Positions 16,672 through 25,500 are shown, counted from the stretch's first letter. The stretch: 29,784 nt of DNA from a virus (IMGVR_UViG_3300031339_000034:1-29784); one strand, 5' to 3'. The notes: generated from the letters alone by a model not told the origin. A program made the numbers and translations.

Positions 16672-17418
16672 TTATTGTGTAATTCCATTTCTCTTATACA
16701 CTTTTTCTCGGATGAGAGCCATGTAAGCAGATTGCTCTTTAGTTGTAGCACCTGCTAAGAGAGATTTTTTAGGTTTTTCCAGAACATCTTCTTGAGGATA
16801 GTCTGGTAATCGATGGCTACCTGTTATATGAGGAGCCCCTTGTTTAGATTGTGTAGTGGCAAATAAAGCCAACACAGCTTGAGGAGACTCTTGAGAGAGT
16901 TCCTTGACACGCGCAATAGAGATACCTAGTTCTTCGGCTTTCGCCTTAACTATCTCAGTTGCTTTATCTCCGAATTTCTTTTTCAATTCAGTGTCTACCG
17001 AGGACTCATTAGTTTGCGCTTTAGAAAGCTGGTCTCGTTGAGTAAACTGTTGGTTTATTAATTCGGATATTGATGCCTCGTCTAAACCTTTTGGAGCAGG
17101 GGTTTCCTGAGTTCCTTGGTTTTGATTGGCTTGTAACCTAGCCATAGTTTGCTCAACTGTTTCACGTTTGTCCAACTCTGCTTGCGATTGTGTATATTTA
17201 TTTTCTGACTCAGAAAGTTTACCTTTCAGTTCAGTAATATAAGTCTGGGCATGAGCCGCACCTTTTAGTGCTTCTTCGAGCGTACTGTACTTAGGTTCGC
17301 CATTATCATTTAAAATCCCTTTTAGCTGGTCGGCTAATGCAGATTCTTGTGATGGCAGTTGTGCAGGGGTTTCCTGCGGATTTTCTTTTGGTACATCAAA
17401 TACTGACGGGTCAGCCAT
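16672..17418 (-). CDS. Capsid scaffolding protein (248 aa)
   Basis: Acidic, Gln/Glu/Lys-rich, largely helical protein. The N-terminal part is Pro/Gln-rich and disordered (residues 1-28); a long coiled coil follows at about residues 60-105 (TYITELKGKLSESENKYTQS and following). A conserved-type SISELINQQF element lies near 120, and the C terminus is basic (KKSLLAGATTKEQSAYMALI then REKVYKRNG), which would bind the capsid shell. Position just upstream of the capsid gene is standard for podovirus scaffolds. Expressed from the region that holds the 45-bp repeat at 17698. Confidence 0.87.
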   Translation of the reverse strand: MADPSVFDVPKENPQETPAQLPSQESALADQLKGILNDNGEPKYSTLEEALKGAAHAQTYITELKGKLSESENKYTQSQAELDKRETVEQTMARLQANQNQGTQETPAPKGLDEASISELINQQFTQRDQLSKAQTNESSVDTELKKKFGDKATEIVKAKAEELGISIARVKELSQESPQAVLALFATTQSKQGAPHITGSHRLPDYPQEDVLEKPKKSLLAGATTKEQSAYMALIREKVYKRNGITQ

Positions 17419-17439
17419 AGTATTCCTTAATTAGTTTTT

Positions 17440-17613
17440 TTAAAATTCATAAGACTTAGAAGCTTTAGGCTTCTTTTTCTTTTTAGCGGTTTTTACTTCT
17501 TTTTTAAATTCTTTAGTTACTACAGGAGAAAGCTCTTCCCATTTTTTACTCATAGGTGGCTTTGTTTCTGTAGGCTTTTCATCTTTAACTTTTTCTTTAT
17601 CTCGCCTAGCCAT
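17440..17613 (-). CDS. Small Lys-rich protein (57 aa)
   Basis: Opens with MARRDKEKVKDEKPTETKPP and ends with a run of lysines (KTAKKKKKPKASKSYEF); 20 of 57 residues are Lys. AGGATATCAA upstream of the ATG gives a fair ribosome-binding site. Located between the scaffold gene and the AT-rich intergenic gap, so it would be the first gene read from any promoter at about 17.65-17.74 kb. Probably disordered and nucleic-acid-binding; it could be a head-internal basic protein. Function unknown. Confidence 0.6.
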   Translation of the reverse strand: MARRDKEKVKDEKPTETKPPMSKKWEELSPVVTKEFKKEVKTAKKKKKPKASKSYEF

Positions 17614-17746
17614 TTGATATCCTATATATTATTATTTATTTAGTATAGTAAAAATTATTAAATATATTATCTTGGTATATTATTAATTACTATTCTTATA
17701 CTAGTATTAGTATATATCTCTTTTTGAGCAAATAGTACGCAAAAGT
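17614..17746 (-). promoter_or_regulatory. AT-rich intergenic control region before the scaffold/capsid genes
   Basis: A 133-bp gap in an otherwise tightly packed late operon. It is extremely A/T-rich (long TATTAT/AATATA runs) at 17620-17697 and contains one copy of the 45-bp repeat at 17698-17742. On the minus strand the repeat has a TATACT hexamer but no properly spaced -35, so ordinary sigma-70 recognition is not convincing. Inferred to be an internal late promoter for the highly expressed capsid module. Confidence 0.45.
17698..17742. repeat. 45-bp dispersed repeat, copy A
   Basis: 42 of 45 bases are identical to 28046-28090, in the same orientation; the first 29 bases are identical. It begins with the palindrome ATACTAGTAT. 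It lies upstream (minus strand sense) of the 57-aa, scaffold and capsid genes. Intergenic in both places, so the identity is not due to a shared protein. Confidence 0.9.
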
Positions 17747-17986
17747 TTAAGAAAGAATTGAAATAATTTCTTGCAATGCTCTTTCATAACCACGACAATC
17801 AGCCTGTAAGTAAGGCCAGTTGGGGTTTTCGTAGTTATCTTTATTGCGTGAATCTTTTGTAGATAAATCTAATTTTTCTGTTGCAAGAGTTATTAACCTT
17901 TTTCGCGTATAAAGCGAGGACTTGAAATCAGCCCTCATTTCTTTTTCAGCGTCTAAGTCTAAACCTTTAGTCCAGATTGTCTTCAT
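17747..17986 (-). CDS. Small protein after the portal gene (79 aa)
   Basis: Helical, charged protein: starts MKTIWTKGLDLDAEKEMRAD, with ENPNWPYLQADCRGYERALQ near the C terminus. Its ATG shares one base with the portal stop (TAATG), so it is co-translated with the portal. Small genes at this position between portal and scaffold are common in podoviruses and are usually uncharacterised. No motif recognised. It is the last gene before the AT-rich control gap. Confidence 0.75.
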   Translation of the reverse strand: MKTIWTKGLDLDAEKEMRADFKSSLYTRKRLITLATEKLDLSTKDSRNKDNYENPNWPYLQADCRGYERALQEIISILS

Positions 17987-19746
17987 TAGATACCTTCCTC
18001 TGTAGCTATGTTAGAAGCTTCCTGTTCGCCTTGCAGGTTACTTGTAGCTTGTTGCATTAGAGATTGAGTTTCTTGTGCTTCAAAGATGCTCACGTTAGGG
18101 CTAAAGATATTGTAACCTGTAAGACCAACTATGTCGTTAACTACCTTAGTCATTTCCTTACCAGAAGTATGCGGAGTAATCATCTGACCAATTGGCGAAT
18201 TGAATACACCCATAAGGTTCTGTAAATCCTGAGCTTGCTTGGCAAAGTGTCTAGCACCGATAGGACGAATCTTACCGTTAGCTGTAATATCTTCCTTGGT
18301 TATACTTAGAAACTCCTGTACGCCAAGGTCATCGTCTATAACACGTATGACATCCGTTTGGTCTAGGTTACGTACTGCAACCTCTAGCTGGTCATTTAGG
18401 TTAGGCTCAAGTAGGTTAACCTCAAAAGATGTTATCTTCTCTTGGAATATTCTACCACCTGCCGTAGCTAATTGATTTACTTCAAACGCTGTTTTTTCAC
18501 CTGCGGTACGAATACCCATAGCTTCACGAGGAGCACCTGCATACATTTCCATACGCATTTCTGTCATTTCAATCTCGTTATTAGTTGCAATAACACCGCT
18601 AAGATTTTTACCTAGCTCTTGAACATCTCCGTTTTCGTCTATGTGAATCTCTTCGCTAGGGCCATAAACAAACTCTTCTACCTCACCAATTATTTTTAAT
18701 GGTGGGTGTACAAGTAAATCCATTGCATCTGCTTTAAGATTTTCTAAATGGTCAAGCCTATACTGCATACCTACGAGGTTATCTAGCGGCCCCATTGCCC
18801 ATAGGTTATCTTGTCTGATTCTCCAACCTACGTGGCGGATAGGGCTTGTGCCCTGCCATGAAGGGATGTCAGCTTCTCTTGCTGTGTAGCTACGGTCAAC
18901 AACAGTAAGAACTTTATTAAGTTCAAGAACACCATCTTTAGTATGGTAATCACCAAAGAACTCAAGGATTTCTACATAGTCACCCATAAAGTATTCGTAC
19001 ATGTTGCCAAAACCATCTGCCTGAAAGCCTACAGCCTTATCAAAGTCTTCCTTGGAGTAACCACCTAGTGTGTGTTTTAAAGTTTGTCTACGTTCCACTA
19101 CCTCCGCCCAGAAAGCATTGTCTGGGTCATCCATAGCTAATTTTTTTAACTCACCTATAGTTTTAATACTACGTACTATTTTAAAGGTGTCTTCAAAACT
19201 TTCAGCTAAAGGATTAAACACAATGTCAAGAGGAGATATACGATGAGAAACTGGCCCCATATAAGATACAACCTTTTCTCCATTAGCAAGTTCTTTGAAT
19301 TTGTTAACATACGAGGTTGTAATAAACGAATTACCATAGTCTATGTAATCGTATAGCAATTTACTTACTACAGTCTTAAGACCGCTTAGACGAGCTTTGT
19401 TAGCTATGTATTGTTCTATTGCTTGAGCTTTAGTTTTAACTGCTGAGTCGGCACTGTGGGCTTCCCACTTTACCCAGTTGTCATTTGGAAACAATGCACT
19501 CAAATAGTTTGAATGTAAGTTGTCGCGTATCTGACATAGCTTAGGTATAGTGGTAGAGTTTTTCCAAGGAAGCGACTGGTTAGTTGTAGTAGAAGTATCT
19601 GTTGCAAAAATGTAATTGCGTAATTCCTTCCATTCCTCTATTTTACCAGAACGCTGAGTGTTGAACTTATCCCACAGGTTAGCGACCCAAGCCGCTTCAT
19701 TGTCTTGATTAAATAATGCTGATAATTCAGCTACTTTAGTACTCAT
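17986..19746 (-). CDS. Portal (head-tail connector) protein (586 aa)
   Basis: The dodecameric portal through which DNA is packaged and ejected. Family marks: an N-terminal helical region with LPWKNSTTIPKLCQIRDNLH (residues about 60-79), LFPNDNWVKWE, DYGNSFITTSYV, a conserved ISPLDIVFNP segment near residue 169, VGWRIRQDNLWAMGPLDNLV near 305-325, and a C-terminal helix/clip region with GEKTAFEVNQL. Size and place, next to the large terminase, agree with T7 gp8 (536 aa). ATG overlaps the terminase stop by one base. Confidence 0.92.
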   Translation of the reverse strand: MSTKVAELSALFNQDNEAAWVANLWDKFNTQRSGKIEEWKELRNYIFATDTSTTTNQSLPWKNSTTIPKLCQIRDNLHSNYLSALFPNDNWVKWEAHSADSAVKTKAQAIEQYIANKARLSGLKTVVSKLLYDYIDYGNSFITTSYVNKFKELANGEKVVSYMGPVSHRISPLDIVFNPLAESFEDTFKIVRSIKTIGELKKLAMDDPDNAFWAEVVERRQTLKHTLGGYSKEDFDKAVGFQADGFGNMYEYFMGDYVEILEFFGDYHTKDGVLELNKVLTVVDRSYTAREADIPSWQGTSPIRHVGWRIRQDNLWAMGPLDNLVGMQYRLDHLENLKADAMDLLVHPPLKIIGEVEEFVYGPSEEIHIDENGDVQELGKNLSGVIATNNEIEMTEMRMEMYAGAPREAMGIRTAGEKTAFEVNQLATAGGRIFQEKITSFEVNLLEPNLNDQLEVAVRNLDQTDVIRVIDDDLGVQEFLSITKEDITANGKIRPIGARHFAKQAQDLQNLMGVFNSPIGQMITPHTSGKEMTKVVNDIVGLTGYNIFSPNVSIFEAQETQSLMQQATSNLQGEQEASNIATEEGI

Positions 19747-21317
19747 TAATTAACGCCTCCAAAGCGTGAATGGAATTTTATATTTTGGTTAAACATACCT
19801 ACGTCTTGTTTTCTACGTTGCTTAGGTCGGATAGCCATTTCTACAGCACTTGCTAGTGCATCTTTTAAATCGTCGTGAGGTGGCCTAGCAAGCACCAGTT
19901 CTTCTTCAAGCATACCAGTGTACCCACCTCTATAGTGCCACATCTGCATGTCGTCATAACGTGGCTCAAGTGCGGCCGCTATTCTTTCTTGTTTACTGCC
20001 ATCATGTCTTGAAGGTCTAAATTCTTCAATAGATAAACGCATACCATCTTTCTTGATGTGGTCTTTGATACCATTTACAATAACCTTCTGAGCAACCGAG
20101 ACTTCGGCTCTCATCTTCTTAAACTCCCATCTTGAATGGAGCTTACCGATTTCTTTGTAATAGTCAAGTACCTTATCTGTTTTGAATCTAGCAATGTCCA
20201 GTACGTATACGTTGTTTTCGGAATCAATACCTATTACAACAATAGCTGTACTGTCTGCTCTTTTAGATAAGGAGAATGCAAAGTCAACAGAAGCATAGAT
20301 GTTTAGCTTGTATCCCTTGTAAACCCAATCACCGTGTTCCCTTTTTACAAACTTAGGGTCAAAGTATTGGAATTTGTTATAAGTAATACGAGCTGATGCA
20401 GGGTCATTAGGGTCATTATAGTATTGAGCAAAAAACTGAGTAGCATCCTCATACTCGGCTTTAATCCGAGAGAGTTGATTAATATCAAAGCCAAAGGCTT
20501 TACCGTCACCACGTACCTCTCTAGGCCAGAGAAAGATATTATCAATTTCAACTACGTGTTCGTTGATGTCCCATACTGGAATAACATCTATTACTTCGGC
20601 AGTTACTTCGTCATACAACATCATGGTTTGTTTCTTCCATGTATCATAGATGTCCGAAGGGTGATAACGAGTACCGCATGCCTTAGTGAATCCACCTGTG
20701 TTACGAATAGATGTCATCTGAGACATTGCCATTGTAACTTTACGTCTACCATCTTCTGTATATGCGTTATCTGGAACTACAACGTCATCTGCTAAGATAA
20801 CGTCAGCGTGCCAACCAGTTGTGTTAGTTGTCAAGCCAGCAGTTGCTACCGTCCAGTCTCGGATACCCTCTAATTTACGTTGAGGGTGACACACTGCAAT
20901 TTTAGATGTAGCCCATTTTTCACGCTTCCCTTCCTCAGGGTTAAGCATGTTAGGCCAGTATCGTGAATAAGCATCCCCTGTTAGGATGTTTTTAATATCG
21001 TATAATTGTTTTTCTGCTAGTTCAGCCGTAGCTGATAAGTAAAGAATAGAAACCTCAGGGTGTTTTGTAATCCACCATGCGGCCCATACAGCAATACAAT
21101 GTGATTTCATGTGAGCACGAGGAAGGAGAAGGAGTTGGTTACCTACTGAGTCATTTTGAAGCCAATCAAAAACATCTTTGTGGATGTCTCCGTATACTCG
21201 CATAGGGTTTACTAACTGGGCGAATGTAAATAAATCTTCTTCTGCCGCTAGTTTTAAATCCTTAGCCGCTTGTGGCATGTTGTTCATTTTGAACTTAGCC
21301 TGTTGCAACCAATCCAT
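19746..21317 (-). CDS. Terminase large subunit (TerL, packaging ATPase/nuclease), 523 aa
   Basis: Pumps DNA into the prohead and cuts concatemers. ATPase part: Walker A-like LPRAHMKS (residues 65-72, K71), the deviant type found in many podovirus terminases; YLSAT at 93-97; Walker B VILADD (173-178); and a coupling motif around CGTRYHPSD (214-222). Nuclease part (RNase H fold): D345 in YASVDFAF, D355 in RADSTAIV, and the HDDLKDA acidic pair at 482-483. All catalytic positions are present. It follows the small terminase (10-base gap) and overlaps the portal gene by one base. Confidence 0.93.
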   Translation of the reverse strand: MDWLQQAKFKMNNMPQAAKDLKLAAEEDLFTFAQLVNPMRVYGDIHKDVFDWLQNDSVGNQLLLLPRAHMKSHCIAVWAAWWITKHPEVSILYLSATAELAEKQLYDIKNILTGDAYSRYWPNMLNPEEGKREKWATSKIAVCHPQRKLEGIRDWTVATAGLTTNTTGWHADVILADDVVVPDNAYTEDGRRKVTMAMSQMTSIRNTGGFTKACGTRYHPSDIYDTWKKQTMMLYDEVTAEVIDVIPVWDINEHVVEIDNIFLWPREVRGDGKAFGFDINQLSRIKAEYEDATQFFAQYYNDPNDPASARITYNKFQYFDPKFVKREHGDWVYKGYKLNIYASVDFAFSLSKRADSTAIVVIGIDSENNVYVLDIARFKTDKVLDYYKEIGKLHSRWEFKKMRAEVSVAQKVIVNGIKDHIKKDGMRLSIEEFRPSRHDGSKQERIAAALEPRYDDMQMWHYRGGYTGMLEEELVLARPPHDDLKDALASAVEMAIRPKQRRKQDVGMFNQNIKFHSRFGGVN

Positions 21318-21326
21318 AATTTTTCC

Positions 21327-21824
21327 TTATCGTTTTAATCTTACAATGTCTGCACTGTAATCTGTTTGCACTCGCTTAGTAAGTTCATCTTCTATTTCTT
21401 GAGCTTTCTTAGCAGGGCGACCTACTGTTTTCTTTTCCCAACCTTTGTCAGCTAACCATTTAACTGCTTGAAAGCTGTCCTCAGACATATCTAACATCTG
21501 AGCTGTAGCTTGGGAGCGTAGTTTAAGTTCTAACTCTTCACGCCATTCATCAACATGTTTTGCTATAATCTTATTTGCACATAGCCTTTTCCAGTGTTGG
21601 TAGCCAAGAAGATACTCCTGAGCAAAGTCCCACTCGATAGGGTCACACATTTCAAGGTACAACTGTTTAAGAGAAGGATATGTCTTACCTTTGTACTCAT
21701 AGTCTTGTTCTTTTAATGTAAATAAGGCATAGTCTGTGTACCCTATTTCTAAGAACAACCCCTGTGTAAGAGGTCTTCCTTGAGTGTCAGTTAGTTTTGT
21801 TTTATCAGTTTTAAATTTTTCCAT
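21327..21824 (-). CDS. Terminase small subunit-like DNA-packaging protein (165 aa)
   Basis: Directly upstream of TerL. Middle segment SLKQLYLEMCDPIEWDFAQE, then LGYQHWKRL and HVDEWREELELKLRSQA, is helical and resembles podovirus small terminases. The C-terminal WLADKGWEKKTVGRPAKKAQ holds the AT-hook-like GRPAKK, typical of that group. It recognises phage DNA and loads TerL (family knowledge). AGGAAAAG precedes the ATG. No canonical N-terminal helix-turn-helix could be confirmed by eye. Confidence 0.8.
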   Translation of the reverse strand: MEKFKTDKTKLTDTQGRPLTQGLFLEIGYTDYALFTLKEQDYEYKGKTYPSLKQLYLEMCDPIEWDFAQEYLLGYQHWKRLCANKIIAKHVDEWREELELKLRSQATAQMLDMSEDSFQAVKWLADKGWEKKTVGRPAKKAQEIEDELTKRVQTDYSADIVRLKR

Positions 21825-21874
21825 TACTTTTCCTAAAAATACATTTTACGCGATAACGGTTTAAAGCCTAATGT

Positions 21875-21946
21875 TTAACCGTCATAATCTGGATGATTAA
21901 AACCCATGCGTTTAAGTGCTTCTAGTGTTGATTTTGAGTATGTCAT
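21875..21946 (-). CDS. Possible 23-aa peptide coupled to the tailspike gene
   Basis: ATG overlaps the tailspike stop by one base (TAATG), the same junction used by six other gene pairs in the window, and encodes MTYSKSTLEALKRMGFNHPD plus three residues. Short Ser/Thr-helix-type peptide, no motif. The coupling is the only real support. It is followed by an imperfect inverted repeat at 21855-21880 (ACGGTTTAAA / TTTAACCGT) without a T run. Confidence 0.4.
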   Translation of the reverse strand: MTYSKSTLEALKRMGFNHPDYDG

Positions 21947-23574
21947 TATGATTGTGTTCCTATAATTGTTCCATCCGTATTGCTAGAAGGGTCAGAGCCA
22001 ACTTTTAATCTTAATTTATCTGAGTCGTCAGCCCAAATTCGGATAGGGCCAAGCCTTAAAGTACCTGTATCCCATCTTCCACCCGTATTAGGTCCACCAA
22101 TTATAACCGGCCCACCGTCATTTTTTGACAGGTTAGTATAGCCTGTATCTCTTATTTCTGTTGTTTCAGTCGAAGTGCCTTTTAAATAAGCAATAATTCG
22201 GGTTAATCCTGTTGTAGCTCCTGAGCTTCTAAAAAATCTTAATATCTGGTTACCAGTTAAATCAGGTGAATTTACATCAGTATCACAAAAAACATCTGAG
22301 CCGTTATTAGTAACAGCCGATACTTTGTGTATTTCAGTACCTATTGTCTTAGAGACTATAACATTCGGGAGCGCATTATATGTATCAGGGTCAAACGGAC
22401 ATACAAACTTAGTAGTTTGCGAATCGCTATATGAGTTAAAATGGTATGGTTCTTGTGTTACCCACAATCCATCGGTGCCAACTTCTGTTTTATAAGTGTG
22501 AACTTCACCATCGAAACTAAATTTATCAGCCGATGCGCCTATTAATATGTCATAGTTTACTCCGCTAGAAATAGGGTTTGCAACTGATAAATAACCGTTA
22601 GTGTTAGATGAGCAATTAACAAACGCACTACCCTTACCTAATATTTGTATACCATCACAGTAGTTATCTTGTGCTTCACCGCTTGTATATTGGTTAAATG
22701 CGCCTTGGTCACGCCAACCTCCTAAAGTATTTACAGTACGCCCATTCCAAATAGCCTTGAAGTTAGAAAACTTATTTGCTGACCCACTTGCATACAATCC
22801 AGTCGAGCCATTTTTTTCTGCATAGAAGTTACTATATATACCATCACTACTTCTAATCCAAATGCCATTCAAACCATTATGAGCCGCCGCAAAGTTATCC
22901 ATAAATATTTGAAAGTTTGACGGTTGAGAATATATACCATTGCCAGCGCAATTGCCTACTGCAAAATCAGTTGCGATTACTTGCTTATAACTGTATGGAG
23001 CGTTTTGTGCCTTGTCGTTAAAGGGAGAAAAACTGTTTCCGTTATTGCCAACACCTTCAACAAAGAATATTCCATTGCCCGATGTGTTATTATCCTTGTT
23101 ACCATTAAATGTTATTTTACTCCACCCAGATTGGTCACAAGATGCAGGGACGGTCATTAAATCTTCGTTTGCACCATCGTTTAATTTTATGTGCGCCGAA
23201 CCCCTAGATTCACCTTCTATTAAAATCATTGTGGGTAATGAAAACCCGTCCATTCTGTGTATGCCGCTTGGGAAATAAACCTTCCCACCTAATGTATCGC
23301 CAACTATTGATAGCCTAGATAAAGCCGATGCCATTGCCACTGTATTATCAAAAGCATCATCACCTTTACCACCGAATTTCAATATATTAGCGACTCCGTT
23401 AATCTGTAATTTAGCAACCCGACTATTAACAAAAGTGACATCACCAGATAACGCAGTATAGCCCTCAGCTTGTAAAATATAATTTGCGTTTGCTCTTTCT
23501 CTACATACAAACTCGGAGCCTGTTAAAGTTTGAATGCTTTCAGATAATTCTAAAAATGTTTCGTAAATCTTCAT
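21946..23574 (-). CDS. Tailspike with parallel beta-helix (putative polysaccharide depolymerase), 542 aa
   Basis: Receptor-binding, probably enzymatic. After a short N-terminal part (residues 1-60), the pectate-lyase-type entry motif FGGKGDDAFDNTVAMASAL (residues 67-85) is followed by GGKVYFPSGIHRM (96-108), the hallmark start of a right-handed beta-helix. The following 300 residues are rich in N, G and short strands (GNGIFF, NGIWIRSSDGIYSNFYAEKN, STGLYASGSANKFSNF). The C-terminal 120 residues form a different beta domain (trimerisation or carbohydrate binding). It has no long anchor domain, so it probably docks on the 601-aa fibre upstream. Catalytic residues cannot be assigned without a structure model. 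Confidence 0.85.
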   Translation of the reverse strand: MKIYETFLELSESIQTLTGSEFVCRERANANYILQAEGYTALSGDVTFVNSRVAKLQINGVANILKFGGKGDDAFDNTVAMASALSRLSIVGDTLGGKVYFPSGIHRMDGFSLPTMILIEGESRGSAHIKLNDGANEDLMTVPASCDQSGWSKITFNGNKDNNTSGNGIFFVEGVGNNGNSFSPFNDKAQNAPYSYKQVIATDFAVGNCAGNGIYSQPSNFQIFMDNFAAAHNGLNGIWIRSSDGIYSNFYAEKNGSTGLYASGSANKFSNFKAIWNGRTVNTLGGWRDQGAFNQYTSGEAQDNYCDGIQILGKGSAFVNCSSNTNGYLSVANPISSGVNYDILIGASADKFSFDGEVHTYKTEVGTDGLWVTQEPYHFNSYSDSQTTKFVCPFDPDTYNALPNVIVSKTIGTEIHKVSAVTNNGSDVFCDTDVNSPDLTGNQILRFFRSSGATTGLTRIIAYLKGTSTETTEIRDTGYTNLSKNDGGPVIIGGPNTGGRWDTGTLRLGPIRIWADDSDKLRLKVGSDPSSNTDGTIIGTQS

Positions 23575-23583
23575 TATTTTTCC

Positions 23584-25389
23584 TTACGTAAAATCAATGT
23601 TCTTAATAACTTCAGAATTTGGGTTACCTAAAGTAATCCAATACTCTCTACTAATTAACGGGCCAGTAACTCTAAAAACAAACTTTTCGCCATCAAGGGA
23701 TTTAACCTCAATTAAGTTATTTGCTGTTGGCACATTATTTCCTGCAACATCAATTAAAGATTGGTTATCACCTGCAAACGAATATGTATTTAAGTCATTA
23801 TCTCTCATCATATCAATAACTCTTACAAGGCTAGTTAAAGTCGTATCCCTTAATGGGTATGTTAAACTTGTGTTGCTAAAATGTATTTCACGTTGAAAAT
23901 TTATAGAGTTAAAAGGATATTTAAAACCAACAGAAGTATTTGAAAAATCTACTCTGTTTCCTTCTTTTGAAAGTTCTTTTGTTAAAGCAATTCCTTTTCC
24001 TGCAAATGCAGGGTCTGTCCATTCAGCAATGTCTAAAGTTACCCAAGTAGCATAAACATTTCCATTGGTGCTGTAGATACCTTCGTTTTCAATTAAAGTG
24101 CAAACATGGTCTACCATGCTTTCAAACTTTTCTTTAAACAAATCAGGTCTACTAAGATACTGCCCTACTAGATTACCATTAGCTGTTAGTTGATTAATTC
24201 CTTGATAAAACTGTGGTTCTTGAACATCGTCATCATCTTTAAATATTCTGCCTGCCGCTACTAAAAACTCTCCATCATGGAATGTTATACCTTGTTGCTT
24301 AACGTATCTCGTAATGTTACTGCCAAAAGTACCAGTGGCTTCAATTGGAAAAACAATTCTTCCGTACTCGTTAAAGTCTACGTCGAAGACACCATATATG
24401 TGCCTATGACCTGTTCCCTTATAAGTGTCAAATCTTTTTGATACGTAGAAAAATTCTCCATCATATGTCATGTTAGTATGCGCCTCTACATCATAGCGGT
24501 CTGCAATAGCTACCGTTGATTTAGAAACTGGGAGAATCGTTATGTTCATCCTATAGACTTCGTGAGTATCCCTACTAATAGCGTAAAGGTAACGAGTAGT
24601 GCCTACGTAACGAATTACTAAAGACTCCCATGTAAGCTCTTCTGAGGTAAATACGGTTTTAAATGCGCCAGTAGCTAAATTATAAACCCAAAACCAAATC
24701 CAATTGTTTGAGCCGTCTGCTGGCCCTCTTGAAATAATAACTTCATTGGCCTCTTCGTCTACTGCTATACCTGATGGGTATATCTGGCTGTATCCATATT
24801 CTGTTTCTAATTCTTTATAAACATCGTCTGAAAAAGCAAATTCGTGAACTAGACTTCTTTTGTAAAAATCTTCAGAACGTGACTCTTTTAAAATACTTTC
24901 ACTGCCCCCTACAGGCTCCGCAGACACTCCTGTAAGTGTTGAACCCGTAGGGAAGGTGTTAGTAAGTTGTATTTCTGTTTCACCAACAACGGTGTAATCA
25001 ATATCTTTTACTAGCCTACCTATGTCTACGCCTTTGTCTGTAATAAAGAAAGCGGCTTGTACTGCAAAGATAGATATAAACACTACGTTAACTTGTGTGT
25101 TAGTTAGTTCTATACTCTCTTCGTTAAAAACAAAGTCAGCAGGTGTTGATGGGTCGAAGGCAATCTTCTGTACATCTTGAAGGCGCATAAGGTCGTTAGG
25201 AAAAAGAGGAGAAGGTGAGTTTAGAATACGCTTTGAGTTCATATCTAAATCAGTTAACATGGAGTTGTTTTCACCACTATCTAAAACTTTCTTAACGACT
25301 TTGTTTTTTAGTTCTTCTTGTATGATTTCAAAGTTATCATTTATGATAGTTCTGTTAAATCCACTACCTATGTTATTTAATGTTGTCAT
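23584..25389 (-). CDS. Tail fibre protein with virion-anchor N terminus (601 aa)
   Basis: First protein gene of the leftward operon. Residues 1-75 carry a fibre-start pattern: FNRTIINDNFEIIQEELKNK, then MLTDLDMNSKRILN and PNDLMRLQDVQ, as in many podovirus tail fibres that attach to the tail hub. Residues about 90-150 form a beta domain (FVFNEESIELTNTQVNVVFI). From about 190 to 480 the sequence has repeated W/Y/F-rich strands (IAVDEEANEVIISRGP, YLYAISRDTHEVYRMN, FFYVSKRFDTYKG), suggesting a beta-propeller-like receptor domain instead of a beta-helix. No intramolecular chaperone was recognised. The tRNA-Pro gene is 33 bases upstream. Confidence 0.82.
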   Translation of the reverse strand: MTTLNNIGSGFNRTIINDNFEIIQEELKNKVVKKVLDSGENNSMLTDLDMNSKRILNSPSPLFPNDLMRLQDVQKIAFDPSTPADFVFNEESIELTNTQVNVVFISIFAVQAAFFITDKGVDIGRLVKDIDYTVVGETEIQLTNTFPTGSTLTGVSAEPVGGSESILKESRSEDFYKRSLVHEFAFSDDVYKELETEYGYSQIYPSGIAVDEEANEVIISRGPADGSNNWIWFWVYNLATGAFKTVFTSEELTWESLVIRYVGTTRYLYAISRDTHEVYRMNITILPVSKSTVAIADRYDVEAHTNMTYDGEFFYVSKRFDTYKGTGHRHIYGVFDVDFNEYGRIVFPIEATGTFGSNITRYVKQQGITFHDGEFLVAAGRIFKDDDDVQEPQFYQGINQLTANGNLVGQYLSRPDLFKEKFESMVDHVCTLIENEGIYSTNGNVYATWVTLDIAEWTDPAFAGKGIALTKELSKEGNRVDFSNTSVGFKYPFNSINFQREIHFSNTSLTYPLRDTTLTSLVRVIDMMRDNDLNTYSFAGDNQSLIDVAGNNVPTANNLIEVKSLDGEKFVFRVTGPLISREYWITLGNPNSEVIKNIDFT

Positions 25390-25422
25390 TTATTTTTCCT
25401 ATTAAAGACAGTTTGTTAAAAT

Positions 25423-25500
25423 TGGTCTGCGCGGTAGGATTTGAACCTACAACCTCTCCCGTCCAAGGGGAGCCATCTACCAGATTGATATTACACACAG
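25423..25500 (-). tRNA. tRNA-Pro (anticodon UGG), CCA encoded
   Basis: Minus-strand fold: acceptor CTGTGTG/CGCGCAG (seven pairs, two G-U), D loop AATCTGGTA with the invariant GG, anticodon stem CTCCC/GGGAG with loop CTTGGAC giving UGG, T arm GTAGG-TTCAAAT-CCTAC, discriminator A and genomic CCA. The C1-G72 pair and A73 are proline identity elements, which agrees with the anticodon. Odd points: three bases (TAA) instead of two between acceptor and D stem, and A at position 37 where tRNA-Pro usually has G. It reads all CCN in part, chiefly CCA. It lies at the head of the leftward late operon. Confidence 0.9.

Noticed and set aside
25423-25500. tRNA as a prophage attachment site
   Set aside because: No integrase gene or repeated tRNA end was found in the window.
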